A DNA stretch of 14,452 bases from the NCBI GenBank assembly GCA_030740295.1, contig JASLXP010000971.1:1-14452 (forward strand), in the 5' to 3' direction. Shown here piece by piece: positions 1 through 7,912 of the stretch (position 1 is the first letter of the stretch; the number at the start of each line of letters is the position of its first letter). The notes below the pieces were generated by a model. That model saw only the letters and a program-made list of their open reading frames with translations. It did no database searches and was not told the DNA's origin. Both the position numbers and the translations under genes were made by a program. The DNA is from Planctomycetota bacterium (GTDB taxonomy: Bacteria > Planctomycetota > PUPC01 > JACPCR01).

Positions 1-46
1 GTGTCTTGATTCCTGGCCCTCCAAGACGGAGTCGTTTTGACGGATT

Positions 47-255
47 TCAGGGGCGAAGCCCCGGGCTGTTTGCCTAGCCCAGCCCAACGGGCTGGGTGAA
101 TGGTACAAAGATCTGAAAAGGGGCAACGCCCCGGCCATTTATTAGGAGGCCATTCATCGGGGCAAATGACCGGGGCGTTGCCCCTAAGGATGATCTGCCC
201 GAAAACCCAGCCCGTTGGGCTGGGCTAGGCAAACGGCCCGGGGCGTTGCCCCTGA
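47..255. repeat. Long inverted repeat made of six mini-hairpins
   Basis: Outer arms 47-97 and 205-255 are 51 bases each and match as reverse complements at 48 of 51 positions by eye. Inside them is a second pair of arms, 119-140 and 164-185, matching at 21 of 22. Each arm also folds on itself: GGGGC-NNN-GCCCC occurs at 50-62, 120-132, 172-184 and 240-252, and CCCAGCCC-NNN-GGGCTGGG at 78-96 and 206-224, all with three-base loops (GAA, AAC or GTT). The element lies 46 bases past the stop of the minus-strand oxidoreductase, so it could end that transcript, though it has no T-tract. The design resembles dispersed REP/BIME-like palindromes; no transposase is in the window. The hairpins are seen directly; the REP-like assignment is inference. 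Confidence 0.85.
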
Positions 256-301
256 AAATTGTCATTTAAATCCGCAAAATAATCGCCCTCGACTTGGATT
301 A

Positions 302-1495
302 CTAACGCGAGTTGCCCTCAACCATTTCATCCTGAAAACGCCTGGCGCTGCCATTCAGAATATCCTGAACCGAGATTTCGTTTCCTGTGTGGGTGGATTC
401 CATCAGGGCGTAGATAAGGGCGACGGACCTCAGGCCCAGCTCTGCAGGTACTTCCGGCTCGGATCGTGTGCGTACCGAATCGACGAAGTTGGACATCTCC
501 GCTGCGATCAGTTTTCGGTCGGTCAGGGTGCCGAAATCGTATGAAGCGGGCCGCTCGCCAAAGAGGCCGGTTTCCACTTCATTTAGCTCATATCGGGGCA
601 AGGCCGTGAGGAGTGAGTCACCTTGCAGCATTTCCTTGCCCACCTCCACCCTTACCGGTTTGCCCGATCTTGCCGAAGGGGCATGCAGTGTGCCCTTGTC
701 CCCGTAGACAGTCGTTTGACGCTGCCCGTAGGCTGCGGTGCCGAAGTTCAGAGCCCAGGTACCGAGGGCGCCATTCTCAAACCGAAGATTTGAAATGAAA
801 ATGTCATCCGACTCCACGGGAACGCTGGCATCCCCTTCCTTCCGCTCCGGATGAGCCTGTTCCGAGCGGGTGAAGAAGCTCTGGATGGGGCCGACGATCG
901 TCTCGAGCCCGTAGGCGTCGTGGATCCCGATGTCCATTGCCAGGCCCCCGTTGGACCAGGAATGCCGCCATCGTGAAGCTCGGATGGTATCACCAGCGGA
1001 GATGCCCATCTCGACCACCATCCGAGGTGCGCCGATGAGCCCGGATTGCACGACCTCTCTCGACAGTCGAATCATCGGGTCGCGGCGGTTGTTTTCCGCG
1101 ACAGCCAGAATCCGATCCATAGACCTGGCGGCCGCAATCATGTTTTTGCCGCGTGCGATGGTACTGGCGAGAGGTTTCTCGACGCTTACATCGAGGCCGG
1201 CTTCAAGCAGCGGAATGACTACAGAATCGTGAAATCGGTTTTCAACAACGACATCCGCCGCTTGTATTTCGGGATGGGCTTTGAGTGCTTCCTCCGCGCT
1301 GGTGAACACTGCGGGAGGATACCCGAGTAAATCTTCGGCTTCGCTTGCGAGCCGGGCTGCGATTTCCTTTTTCAGGTCGCAGATGGCGCACAGCTTGATT
1401 GAGCCTGGCCGAACTCGCTCCAATTCTGCGTAACCCCTGGTGTGGCGCGAGCCCATCATGCCGCAGCCAATCAGAAGCAGGTTTACTTGTGACAT
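302..1495 (-). CDS. Gfo/Idh/MocA family NAD(P)-dependent oxidoreductase
   Basis: A 397-residue protein of the Gfo/Idh/MocA family, which oxidises or reduces sugars, inositols and related polyols with a nicotinamide cofactor, normally in the cytoplasm. The Rossmann motif GCGMMG is at residues 10-15 and an acidic residue, Asp40, ends the second strand (ICD), as in many NAD-preferring members. The family EKP motif is at residues 106-108 (VEKPLA). In the C-terminal half, NGGLAMDIGIHD gives Asp188 and the likely catalytic His192. I chose the ATG at 1495 because the Rossmann strand follows at once; the frame stays open to 1750, but those 85 codons look unrelated. No clear ribosome binding site is visible and no signal peptide is present. 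It is transcribed away from the mutarotase-like/dehydratase pair and may share regulation with it. The substrate cannot be told from sequence. Confidence 0.92.
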   Translation of the reverse strand: MSQVNLLLIGCGMMGSRHTRGYAELERVRPGSIKLCAICDLKKEIAARLASEAEDLLGYPPAVFTSAEEALKAHPEIQAADVVVENRFHDSVVIPLLEAGLDVSVEKPLASTIARGKNMIAAARSMDRILAVAENNRRDPMIRLSREVVQSGLIGAPRMVVEMGISAGDTIRASRWRHSWSNGGLAMDIGIHDAYGLETIVGPIQSFFTRSEQAHPERKEGDASVPVESDDIFISNLRFENGALGTWALNFGTAAYGQRQTTVYGDKGTLHAPSARSGKPVRVEVGKEMLQGDSLLTALPRYELNEVETGLFGERPASYDFGTLTDRKLIAAEMSNFVDSVRTRSEPEVPAELGLRSVALIYALMESTHTGNEISVQDILNGSARRFQDEMVEGNSR

Positions 1496-1758
1496 CGGGA
1501 TATTGAAGAGTGGTCTATGTCCAAATCTGGCCGCGCTGGTGCATGGAACTCGCTTGTTGAGACCTGAGGGCTCGTGGGCCGGATCCAGCCAGAGCCGGCG
1601 CCATCGCTCGGTCTGAAATGCACGAATGCTCAACGAATGCTGTTTCAGATGCGATGCGGAAGACAAGTTAACAACGATCAGGTCACGCGCAACTGCTGTC
1701 TTTTGAGGGAGATCTCTGTAACCTGTCTCGCCTCCACAGCGAAACTTCACAACCCACT
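1496..1758. promoter_or_regulatory. Divergent intergenic region with a possible operator
   Basis: This 263-base gap separates the minus-strand oxidoreductase start from the plus-strand start at 1759, so promoters for both must lie here or inside the flanking genes. I see no convincing -35/-10 pair. The most structured part is 1612-1649: TCTGAAA at 1612-1618 and its reverse complement TTTCAGA at 1643-1649 flank two direct copies of ACGAATGCT at 1622-1630 and 1633-1641 (period 11, about one helical turn). That is a plausible binding site for a repressor or activator, but it is one instance and could be chance. Confidence 0.3.
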
Positions 1759-2739
1759 ATGATGACCCTGATTTACTTGCTGATTCCGGTTGTTGGCGAT
1801 CTGATTTCTGAGCCTGCGGCTCGGGTAGTCTCGTTTTATGGATACGATGACTGCATCCGATTATCGAACCGGAGCACCCGGGTAACGTTGTGTCCCGCCG
1901 CAGGCGGTCGCGTGCTCGAATATGCCTTGAATGAGAAAAATGCGCTCTACCTGCCCCCCGGCAATGAAGGATGGACCTACGAGCCCGGCAAGAAAGGCGG
2001 TGGAATGGCGGCCGGCCGTTTTGATATCGGCCCTGAGATGATCATCCGTCCGCGCCCGCTCCTCTGGAAGGGAAAATGGAAAGGCGAAGTAACTGGTAAA
2101 CTCTCTGCCCGGCTCACCAGTCAGAAATCGGAATCGACGGGCGTCCAGCTTGTCCGCTATTTCACCTTGAGCCCCAATTCAACGCGACTGGAATGCAGGC
2201 AGACCATCGTCAACGTCTCGAAGAAACCAGTGGAGTACTGCCACTGGAGCCGCACCTTCGCTCTTGGCGGCGGCGTGGTAATTATCCCGCTTTCAGAACC
2301 CCGCCGCTTTCCGAACGGATACGTCATGTACGGTGGCCACGCTTCCATCCTCTATCGTCCCAAGGATCCGAACATCAGAATCCGTGACGGATTCCTCGAG
2401 ATCCTCGGCACGCCCACTTATCCGAAACTTGGAATGGATTCTCATGCAGGCTGGTTCGCCTACCTCATGAAGAACGACCAAATGTTTGTGAAACGTTTTT
2501 TTATTTACCCCGGCCGCGCCTACAACGAAGTCGCCGGCCTGACCATCTCGATCTGGATTCCCAAAGAGGCATACACCTGCGAGCTCGAGCCCATCGGCCC
2601 CCGTGAACACATCAAGCCGGGCGAATCTGCATCCTTCACCGAGACCTGGTGGCTCCTGCCGCGGCCTTTTCCAAAGGACGTGCAGGACATCGACCTCGAG
2701 GCCATCGAGAGCCTGGTCAGGAAAGAAGCACCGAAATAA
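1759..2739 (+). CDS. DUF4380-like / aldose-1-epimerase-fold protein
   Basis: A 326-residue protein with a pattern seen in mutarotase-like proteins of carbohydrate loci: an early VTLCPAAGGRVLEYALNEKN segment (about residues 35-54, the 'this is the reference sugar plane' type strand), a central run of beta-strands with aromatic residues, and a WWLLPRPF segment near the C-terminus. I would place it with DUF4380 domain proteins, whose fold is related to galactose mutarotases; that is from memory of the family, not a search. The first 20 residues are hydrophobic (MMTLIYLLIPVVGDLIS) but a signal peptidase site is unclear, so export is uncertain. ATG at 1759 and ATG at 1762 are equally possible starts; I found no in-frame start further upstream. 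It ends 12 bases before the dehydratase gene, so the two are very likely co-transcribed, which suggests a job in preparing or binding the same sugar. Confidence 0.72.
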   Translation: MMTLIYLLIPVVGDLISEPAARVVSFYGYDDCIRLSNRSTRVTLCPAAGGRVLEYALNEKNALYLPPGNEGWTYEPGKKGGGMAAGRFDIGPEMIIRPRPLLWKGKWKGEVTGKLSARLTSQKSESTGVQLVRYFTLSPNSTRLECRQTIVNVSKKPVEYCHWSRTFALGGGVVIIPLSEPRRFPNGYVMYGGHASILYRPKDPNIRIRDGFLEILGTPTYPKLGMDSHAGWFAYLMKNDQMFVKRFFIYPGRAYNEVAGLTISIWIPKEAYTCELEPIGPREHIKPGESASFTETWWLLPRPFPKDVQDIDLEAIESLVRKEAPK

Positions 2740-2751
2740 GGAACTATCCCA
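2737..2751 (+). promoter_or_regulatory. Ribosome binding site of the dehydratase gene
   Basis: AAGGA at 2738-2742, overlapping the stop codon of the upstream gene, lies nine bases before the ATG at 2752. It is one of the few recognisable Shine-Dalgarno sequences in the window. It supports both the chosen start and translational coupling with the upstream gene. Confidence 0.55.
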
Positions 2752-4299
2752 ATGTCTGACTCCCTCGGAAAATGCGCGGTTATCCTCAACGAATCGGACA
2801 ACGTGGCCACCTTGAAAAAACCAGTCTCCTCAGGGATGCATCTGGCAAACGGAAACCTGAGCGTAACTGCGTCACAGGACATTATGCAAGGCCACAAAAT
2901 CGCGCTGACCCCGATCCCGGACGGCGACCCGATCTTGAAGTACGGGCAGACCATTGGCTTCGCTCGCGGCAAGATCGAACCGGGAGACCATGTCCACGTG
3001 CACAACGTTGAGGTAAGAGATTTCGGGCGTGATTACGGATTCTGCGAAGATGTCCGGACTGTCGATTATGTGCCTGACGATGAGATGCGTTATTTCATGG
3101 GCTACGAACGGCCTGACGGACGCGTCGGCACCCGAAACTATGTGGCCATTGCCTCGACCGTGAATTGCTCGGCCTCCGTTTCAAAGTACATCGTCGAACG
3201 TTTCAGAACGCCGGAGTTCAAACGCGAATTCCCAAACGTCGACGGCGTGGTCGCGTTCACCCACAAGGGAGGCTGTGGCATGCCTGGCGGGCCGCCGCTG
3301 CACCAGCTCCAGCGAGTGCTCGCGGGTTTTTCCACGCACCAGAATGTGTTCGGGCACGTTATGATCGGCCTGGGGTGCGAGGTGAACGAGATACCCGTGC
3401 TGATCGAAGACCAGGGCCTTAACGTGCTCAACCATCAGCCCGAACCAACGACGATGACGATCCAGGGCTACGGCGGGGTCAGCAATACGATTGAGGCCGG
3501 AGTCGAGGCCATCCGAAAGATGCTGCCTCAGGCCAACGATTGCACACGCACGAAGCAGCCCATCAGCAAACTCATCCTCGCTGAAGAATGCGGCGGCTCC
3601 GATGCGAACAGCGGCATCACCGCCAATCCCGCGGTCGGTGTGGCATCGGATGAGCTCGTCCGTTACCGGGCCACGGCCATCCTGGCAGAGACCCCGGAGA
3701 TTTACGGCGCCGAACACCTGCTCACCCGCCGCGCGGCAACCCACGAAATCGGCGAACAGATCGTCGAGCTGATCCACTGGTGGGAAGACTACGCCAGCCG
3801 CTTCGGCGCAGAGATAGATAACAATCCTTCCCCCGGCAACAAGCTGGGCGGCCTGACCACGATCTACGAGAAAAGTCTCGGCGCGATCGCCAAGGGCGGG
3901 CTGTCGCCCCTGAGCGCAGTCTATCGATACGCAGAGAAAATCGACAAGCCTGGCTTTGGGTTCATGGACACTCCCGGGTACGACCCGCCAAGCGTTACAG
4001 GCATGGTCGCAGGCGGATGCAATGTCGCGGTCTTCACCACCGGCCGGGGCAGTGTCTTCGGCTGCAAACCGACCCCATGCATCAAGATCGCTACCAACAC
4101 CGACCTATACAACCGGATGCCGGACGATATGGACATCAACGCCGGCACATTCATGGACGGCACAGAAAGCCTCCAGGAAGTCGGAATGAAGATTTTCGAA
4201 AAGATCATCGCCGTCGCCGGGGGCGAACAGACCAAAAGTGAAATCCACGGCATCGGCGATGAGGAATTCGTGCCCTGGGATATCGGCCCGACGTTGTGA
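2752..4299 (+). CDS. uxaA: UxaA/GarD-family altronate (or related sugar acid) dehydratase
   Basis: A 515-residue, full-length member of the family that dehydrates altronate (UxaA) or galactarate (GarD) to 2-keto-3-deoxy acids in the cytoplasm. The N-terminal SAF domain spans about residues 8-90 (QGHKIAL, ILKYGQTIGFA, HVHVHN). A linker leads to GRVGTRN at 123-129, then the catalytic domain with HKGGCG (171-176), ECGGSD (279-284) followed by SGITANP, NPSPGNK (358-364), TTGRG (429-433) and DINAG (461-465). These are the blocks shared by UxaA and GarD. The HVHVHN strand and the DTPGYDPP segment look closer to UxaA than to GarD, but substrate is not proven; the symbol is for the family. UxaA-type activity would feed uronate breakdown, fitting the oxidoreductase and mutarotase-like neighbours. 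Translation is likely coupled to the gene ending 12 bases upstream. Confidence 0.88.
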   Translation: MSDSLGKCAVILNESDNVATLKKPVSSGMHLANGNLSVTASQDIMQGHKIALTPIPDGDPILKYGQTIGFARGKIEPGDHVHVHNVEVRDFGRDYGFCEDVRTVDYVPDDEMRYFMGYERPDGRVGTRNYVAIASTVNCSASVSKYIVERFRTPEFKREFPNVDGVVAFTHKGGCGMPGGPPLHQLQRVLAGFSTHQNVFGHVMIGLGCEVNEIPVLIEDQGLNVLNHQPEPTTMTIQGYGGVSNTIEAGVEAIRKMLPQANDCTRTKQPISKLILAEECGGSDANSGITANPAVGVASDELVRYRATAILAETPEIYGAEHLLTRRAATHEIGEQIVELIHWWEDYASRFGAEIDNNPSPGNKLGGLTTIYEKSLGAIAKGGLSPLSAVYRYAEKIDKPGFGFMDTPGYDPPSVTGMVAGGCNVAVFTTGRGSVFGCKPTPCIKIATNTDLYNRMPDDMDINAGTFMDGTESLQEVGMKIFEKIIAVAGGEQTKSEIHGIGDEEFVPWDIGPTL

Positions 4300-4461
4300 A
4301 GGCGCGCTGTGCGGTACTGGCACGGGGATTCTGAGTGCCACTGAGAAAGAGAGGCTGGCTAAAGAGGCTGAGCATCTTTGATGGGTTCCATCCGCGGCGT
4401 CATGGGCCGTGTCTCCTGAAGAGAAAAACAGGGCGCAGTATCACAGGGGCATCGAAGACGG

Positions 4462-5466
4462 TCACGAAAGATCCTCCTTCAGCCTCCTCACCAGCCAGGG
4501 GATACTTTTCTTACCGGCGATGATGTGGCCTCCGTCGTGAATTTCTATGCCGAGGTGTGAGCGGGGCTTGTCGTACAGTCGATAGACAGATCTCAATTCT
4601 CTAACCAGAGCCTGCGCGTCCTTCCATGGAAAGCTCGGATCACTTTTGCCGGAATCCAGAAACATCGGCCGAGGCGCGAACAGCGCGGCAAGATCTACAT
4701 GTTCGAAATACTTTGCCAGGTTCGGAAGATAACCGCATGTGCAGTGGTTATCGCCGAGGAAAGTATTCAGATGTGAGGTGAGGTATCCGCAGACAACTGC
4801 TGCCTTCAATCGGCTCTGAAGAGCGGAAAGAAACATCGTCATCTCTCCGCCGAGCGAAAGTCCCATCACGCCGATTCGATCTCGATCCACTCCTTCCTGA
4901 TCCTGTAGAAGGTCCAACGCCCGCACGAGGTCCCAGTACCGGACGCCGATCAGAGTGTGGCCGAGCATGTTCAGGCCGTGAATGAGTACCTGGTAATTCA
5001 CCCTGTCTTCCTTGAGACGACGCTCCCCGCTGCCAATCTGATCCGGTGCTAGAACGACGCAGCCGGCCTCCGCAAGCGTGCAAGCAAAGCCGCCATATAT
5101 GGAATCGGGATCGACGGCCCCGTCTTTGCCTTCTGTTCCATGACCGTGCAATGCCAGTACTCCGGGTGCGGAGGCAGAGAGCTTTCGCGGAGTAAGCAGG
5201 TAAGCGGTCGCCTGGAGTCCGGGGCGGGTGAAGTAAACCAGCCGCTCCTGAATGAATGAATCGGTTTCATCGACAACTTTTCGCTCGAGCTGGAAGTCAA
5301 CCTTCTCCCGAGGCATCGGCCCGAGGATATGTGACACCTGTCGCCGCGCTTTCCGCTGCCACTTCTGAAAGGCGTCCAACGAGGAGGCATCGAATGGCAT
5401 CTGCCGAATGCTGGTTTCAACCGTTGAGTGATAGAGGTCGATAATCTGTTGTGCGTAGTCGGTCAT
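4462..5466 (-). CDS. Alpha/beta-hydrolase, acetyl xylan esterase/dienelactone hydrolase-like
   Basis: A 334-residue alpha/beta-hydrolase. HGHG (107-110) forms the oxyanion-hole segment after the strand GVLALHG. The nucleophile elbow GLSLGG (202-207) gives Ser204; DSGKSD (271-276) offers Asp276 as the acid; DGGH (311-314) offers His314. So the catalytic triad appears complete. The segment CGYLPNLAKYFEHVDLAALFAPRP is typical of bacterial proteins annotated as acetyl xylan esterase-like or dienelactone hydrolase-like in polysaccharide loci, so the likely role is removing ester groups from a glycan or small ester. No signal peptide is visible, so it may act in the cytoplasm on imported oligosaccharides. 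It converges with the dehydratase gene across 162 bases and is preceded, 22 bases from its start codon, by the GGATTCA heptamer array. No obvious ribosome binding site. Confidence 0.88.
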   Translation of the reverse strand: MTDYAQQIIDLYHSTVETSIRQMPFDASSLDAFQKWQRKARRQVSHILGPMPREKVDFQLERKVVDETDSFIQERLVYFTRPGLQATAYLLTPRKLSASAPGVLALHGHGTEGKDGAVDPDSIYGGFACTLAEAGCVVLAPDQIGSGERRLKEDRVNYQVLIHGLNMLGHTLIGVRYWDLVRALDLLQDQEGVDRDRIGVMGLSLGGEMTMFLSALQSRLKAAVVCGYLTSHLNTFLGDNHCTCGYLPNLAKYFEHVDLAALFAPRPMFLDSGKSDPSFPWKDAQALVRELRSVYRLYDKPRSHLGIEIHDGGHIIAGKKSIPWLVRRLKEDLS

Positions 5467-5487
5467 CGTTCTGTGCTCTGTGTGTTT

Positions 5488-5638
5488 GGGATCTGGGATC
5501 TGGATTCAGGATTCAAGTGGATTCAGGATTCACGTGGATTTGGGATTCAGGATTCAGGATTCATAAGGATTCAGAACGATCCGCCTCATTCGCTGTTTCC
5601 CTGAATTCGTTGCATATGGATTCAGGATTCAAGATTCA
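5488..5638. repeat. GGATTCA heptamer array with 7/10-base spacing
   Basis: Ten perfect GGATTCA heptamers start at 5502, 5509, 5519, 5526, 5543, 5550, 5557, 5567, 5618 and 5625. Near-copies sit at 5488 and 5495 (GGGATCT), 5536 (GGATTTG) and 5632 (AGATTCA). Within 5488-5573 the step is always 7 or 10: heptamers are either head-to-tail or split by a three-base spacer (AGT, CGT, TAA). A 44-base unrelated stretch separates the last three copies. On the minus strand the array reads as TGAATCC repeats directly ahead of the esterase start at 5466. It could be slipped-strand tract, a protein-binding array, or a short repeat family spread through the genome; the sequence alone does not decide. Confidence 0.9.
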
Positions 5639-6015
5639 ATTACGCCGTATGTCCAACAGTCTCTCTCACTCTCGAAGCCAACATGGCCGAAACGTCAAGG
5701 ACTCAGACGCGCCACCCAAAAGGGTGCTGAGACGTGAGCGATCTTTTGCTGACATTTATACTCTCAACTGTTCTCTGGAGGTCACGAGAATGCCGGGAAT
5801 GACCAACGGCAGCGTGGTGAAACTTCGCGGGGCGCGGCGAAACAAGCCATCCGGAACTAGAATCGAAAGAGGAATAAAACTATGGGCTCCCTCAACCAAC
5901 TCGCGTCACTATTCGTGTCGGCCGCAATGGGTTGAGATTGTCGGCGCCCTTATGCCGCGTGAGCCATAGGAAACTGCCGAAGCGTGCAGGCGATTAATCT
6001 TTACCTGAGAACCTT
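5639..6015. other. No gene recognised; probable decayed sequence
   Basis: No recognisable protein is encoded here. Two short starts have good ribosome binding sites: GGAGG at 5777-5781 before an ATG at 5790 (59 codons, stop at 5969), and a GAGGAA-type site before an ATG at 5882 (17 codons, stop at 5935). Neither product resembles anything I know. They may be the translation-initiation regions of genes whose bodies have been lost, since the next 300 bases hold gene scraps. I see no convincing promoter or terminator. Confidence 0.4.
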
Positions 6016-6298
6016 ATGCGCAATATTCCGACCTTGGCCGTTGATTGTCCGGACCTGACGGTCGTATCCATCGGCCCCGGCTGGGTGAAGACCGACATGG
6101 GAGGAGCCAACGCCAATATCACCCCGCCCGAATCAGTTTCCGGAATCCTTCAGGTAGTGCAGAATCCCAACAACCTCCTCATCTTTGCCGACGATCGCAC
6201 TTACACCGATCTCAATCTCTACGGTGGTGTCAACGCGAGACGCCGAATATCGACCGGCTGGCGTCGCAAGGCCTGACCTTTGATCGAGCAGGCAACTA
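6016..6298 (+). pseudogene. Chimeric remnant: SDR tail joined to frameshifted sulfatase head
   Basis: The frame from 6016 reads LAVDCPDLTVVSIGPGWVKTDMGGANA and on to ESVSGIL, which is the C-terminal signature of classical short-chain dehydrogenases (the PGWVKTDMGG segment plus helix). The catalytic YxxxK and the cofactor-binding half are absent. At about 6170 it turns without a stop into NNLLIFADD followed by TDLNLYGG, the first strand and metal-binding Asp pair of a sulfatase. At about 6236-6240 the frame slips: the continuation TPNIDRLASQGLTFDRA, standard for sulfatases, is in the frame one base back, so one base has been lost or two gained. It then ends near 6308, before any CxPxR motif. 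It is not a copy of the intact sulfatase downstream, whose matching residues differ. Both pieces are therefore non-functional as enzymes. Confidence 0.75.
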
Positions 6299-6350
6299 TC
6301 TGTTCTAAACCGAATCCAATTCCACAGATCTTCACCGAATACTCTCATTT

Positions 6351-7886
6351 ATGAATCTGAAGAATACTTCTTGCTCTTACCTGTTTCTTGCACTCTTCGT
6401 TGTCGAGATGGCATCTCCCCACCTGTCCGCCGAACAAACGAAGCCAAACATGGTAGTCGTCCTCGTGGATGATCACGCATTCGAGGCCATCTCTGCCTAC
6501 GGCACTTACCTGAAGGATTTCGCTAAGACACCGGCCATTGACCGTCTGGCAAAAGAGGGGATGCGGTTCGACAGCTTTGTCTGCGGCAACTCGATCTGCT
6601 CACCCAGCCGGGCCGCGATACTGACAGGACAATACAGTCACAAGAACGGGGTCCTCCGATTGGGCGGACGCATCAATGATTCGTCACCGCAGTATCCGGT
6701 GGAGTTGCAGCAGGCGGGTTACCAGACCTGGCTGGTCGGAAAATGGCACCTGAAAAGCAAGCCGAAGGGCTACGAGAAATACATGGTCGTGAAGGGACAG
6801 GGCAAGTACTTCGATCCAACCTTCAGCGGCTCGGAGGGCACGTGGAAACGTGAGGGTTATTCGACCGATGTTTACACAGATATTGCCATGGACTGGCTCA
6901 AGACCCGCGACAAGAAGAAGCCCTTTCTCCTCAGCCTTCAGTTCAAGGCACCGCACCATGACTATGGCCACGCGAAACGCTACGACGATCTGCTTGCTGG
7001 TATCGCCATCCCGGAGCCGCCAACACTTTACGAGGACGTGCGGAACAGTGATTCGTACCTGAAAGAAGATTTCCTGAACACAACCAAATTCCACATGCTT
7101 CACGCCAAGGGGAAGCAGGGCAAAGGCGGCAGCGGAGGCACATACTACACCCGGCACTTAAAGGACGCTCCTCCCAACGCCATGTGGGAACACGATGCCA
7201 ACAGTGATAAGGACAAGATCCGTGTCGCCTATCAGCACATGATGCACAAATACATCCGCTGTGTCGCGGGCAATGACGACAACCTGAAGCGTGTGCTCGA
7301 CTACCTCGACGCTGAAAAGCTGACGAACGACACCATCGTTATCTACACCTCAGACCAGGGCTACTGGCTGGGTCAGCACGGCTTCTACGACAAGCGGCTG
7401 ATCTTTGAAACGTCTGTCCGAATGCCCTTCCTGATCCGTTATCCAAAACGAATCAGGCCGGGCACGATAAACAACGACCTCTGCAGCAACGTTGACATCG
7501 CGCCCACCCTCCTCGATTTGGCAGGATTAGAATCACCGGAAGCCATGCAGGGTCGCAGCATGTTGCCGCTCCTGAATGGCGAGTCACCCGCCGACTGGCG
7601 GACATCCCAATTTTACACTTACTGGAGCACACCCAGTCACTACGGCATCCGCACGTCCCGCTACACGTATCTCAAGACCGGTCGAAATCCCGCTGAGTTG
7701 TTCGATCGCGAAAAAGATCCACATCAGATTCACAACGTCGCGGGGAATCCGGAGAACAAGCAGATGCTGGCACAGCTTGAAACAGAGCTGCTGCGAAAGA
7801 TCAAAGAGGTCGACATTGCCGAAGACATGCTCCCGGGCAAGGGCGGAAACAAGTCCAAGAAGAAGGGCAAATCTGACAAACGCTGA
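6351..7886 (+). CDS. Exported type I (formylglycine) sulfatase
   Basis: A 511-residue sulfatase, the usual length for the family. The N-terminus is a likely signal peptide (hydrophobic LFLALFVVEM, cleavage probably near residue 27), so it should act in the periplasm or outside. Asp40-Asp41 (VDD) are metal ligands. CSPSR at 83-87 is the maturation motif: Cys83 is the residue converted to formylglycine; a maturase (FGE or anSME) must be encoded elsewhere. GKWH (130-133) supplies Lys131 and His133, and SDQG (334-337) supplies Asp335 as a further metal ligand. About 415-485 is the C-terminal subdomain (YGIRTSRYTYLK, ELFDREKDP). The last 15 residues are rich in Lys (KSKKKGKSDKR), a tail not needed for catalysis. 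No clear ribosome binding site. Sulfatases with this layout remove sulfate esters from glycans or aryl/choline esters; substrate cannot be assigned. Confidence 0.93.
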   Translation: MNLKNTSCSYLFLALFVVEMASPHLSAEQTKPNMVVVLVDDHAFEAISAYGTYLKDFAKTPAIDRLAKEGMRFDSFVCGNSICSPSRAAILTGQYSHKNGVLRLGGRINDSSPQYPVELQQAGYQTWLVGKWHLKSKPKGYEKYMVVKGQGKYFDPTFSGSEGTWKREGYSTDVYTDIAMDWLKTRDKKKPFLLSLQFKAPHHDYGHAKRYDDLLAGIAIPEPPTLYEDVRNSDSYLKEDFLNTTKFHMLHAKGKQGKGGSGGTYYTRHLKDAPPNAMWEHDANSDKDKIRVAYQHMMHKYIRCVAGNDDNLKRVLDYLDAEKLTNDTIVIYTSDQGYWLGQHGFYDKRLIFETSVRMPFLIRYPKRIRPGTINNDLCSNVDIAPTLLDLAGLESPEAMQGRSMLPLLNGESPADWRTSQFYTYWSTPSHYGIRTSRYTYLKTGRNPAELFDREKDPHQIHNVAGNPENKQMLAQLETELLRKIKEVDIAEDMLPGKGGNKSKKKGKSDKR

Positions 7887-7912
7887 GTGAACACAAAAAA
7901 AGAGTGAACACA
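7885..7912. repeat. GAGTGAACACA direct repeat over the sulfatase stop
   Basis: GAGTGAACACA occurs at 7885-7895 and again at 7902-7912, a 17-base period with an A-rich spacer. The first copy overlaps the stop codon of the sulfatase gene. It is short and A-rich and may be a scrap of simple sequence. Confidence 0.6.

Noticed and set aside
74..265. Minus-strand open frame across the inverted repeat
   Set aside because: It is wholly a translation of the palindrome and has no protein features.
1496..1750. N-terminal extension of the oxidoreductase (85 more codons to an upstream ATG)
   Set aside because: The Rossmann fold starts right after the ATG at 1495, and the extra residues look like random translation of the intergenic region.
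3181..3777. Minus-strand open frame of 198 codons
   Set aside because: Antisense to the dehydratase, whose family motifs are unambiguous.
4318..4340. Hairpin TGGCAC/GTGCCA between the convergent dehydratase and esterase genes as a terminator
   Set aside because: Six-base stem, 11-base loop and no T-tract; could be chance.
5488..5638. CRISPR array
   Set aside because: Repeats are seven bases and spacers zero to three bases, far from the CRISPR layout, and no cas genes are present.
5451..5969. Plus-strand open frame of 172 codons through the heptamer array
   Set aside because: The first third merely translates the repeats (GFRIQ, DSGF) and the rest has no known features; the 59-codon version from 5790 has a good ribosome binding site but no recognisable product.
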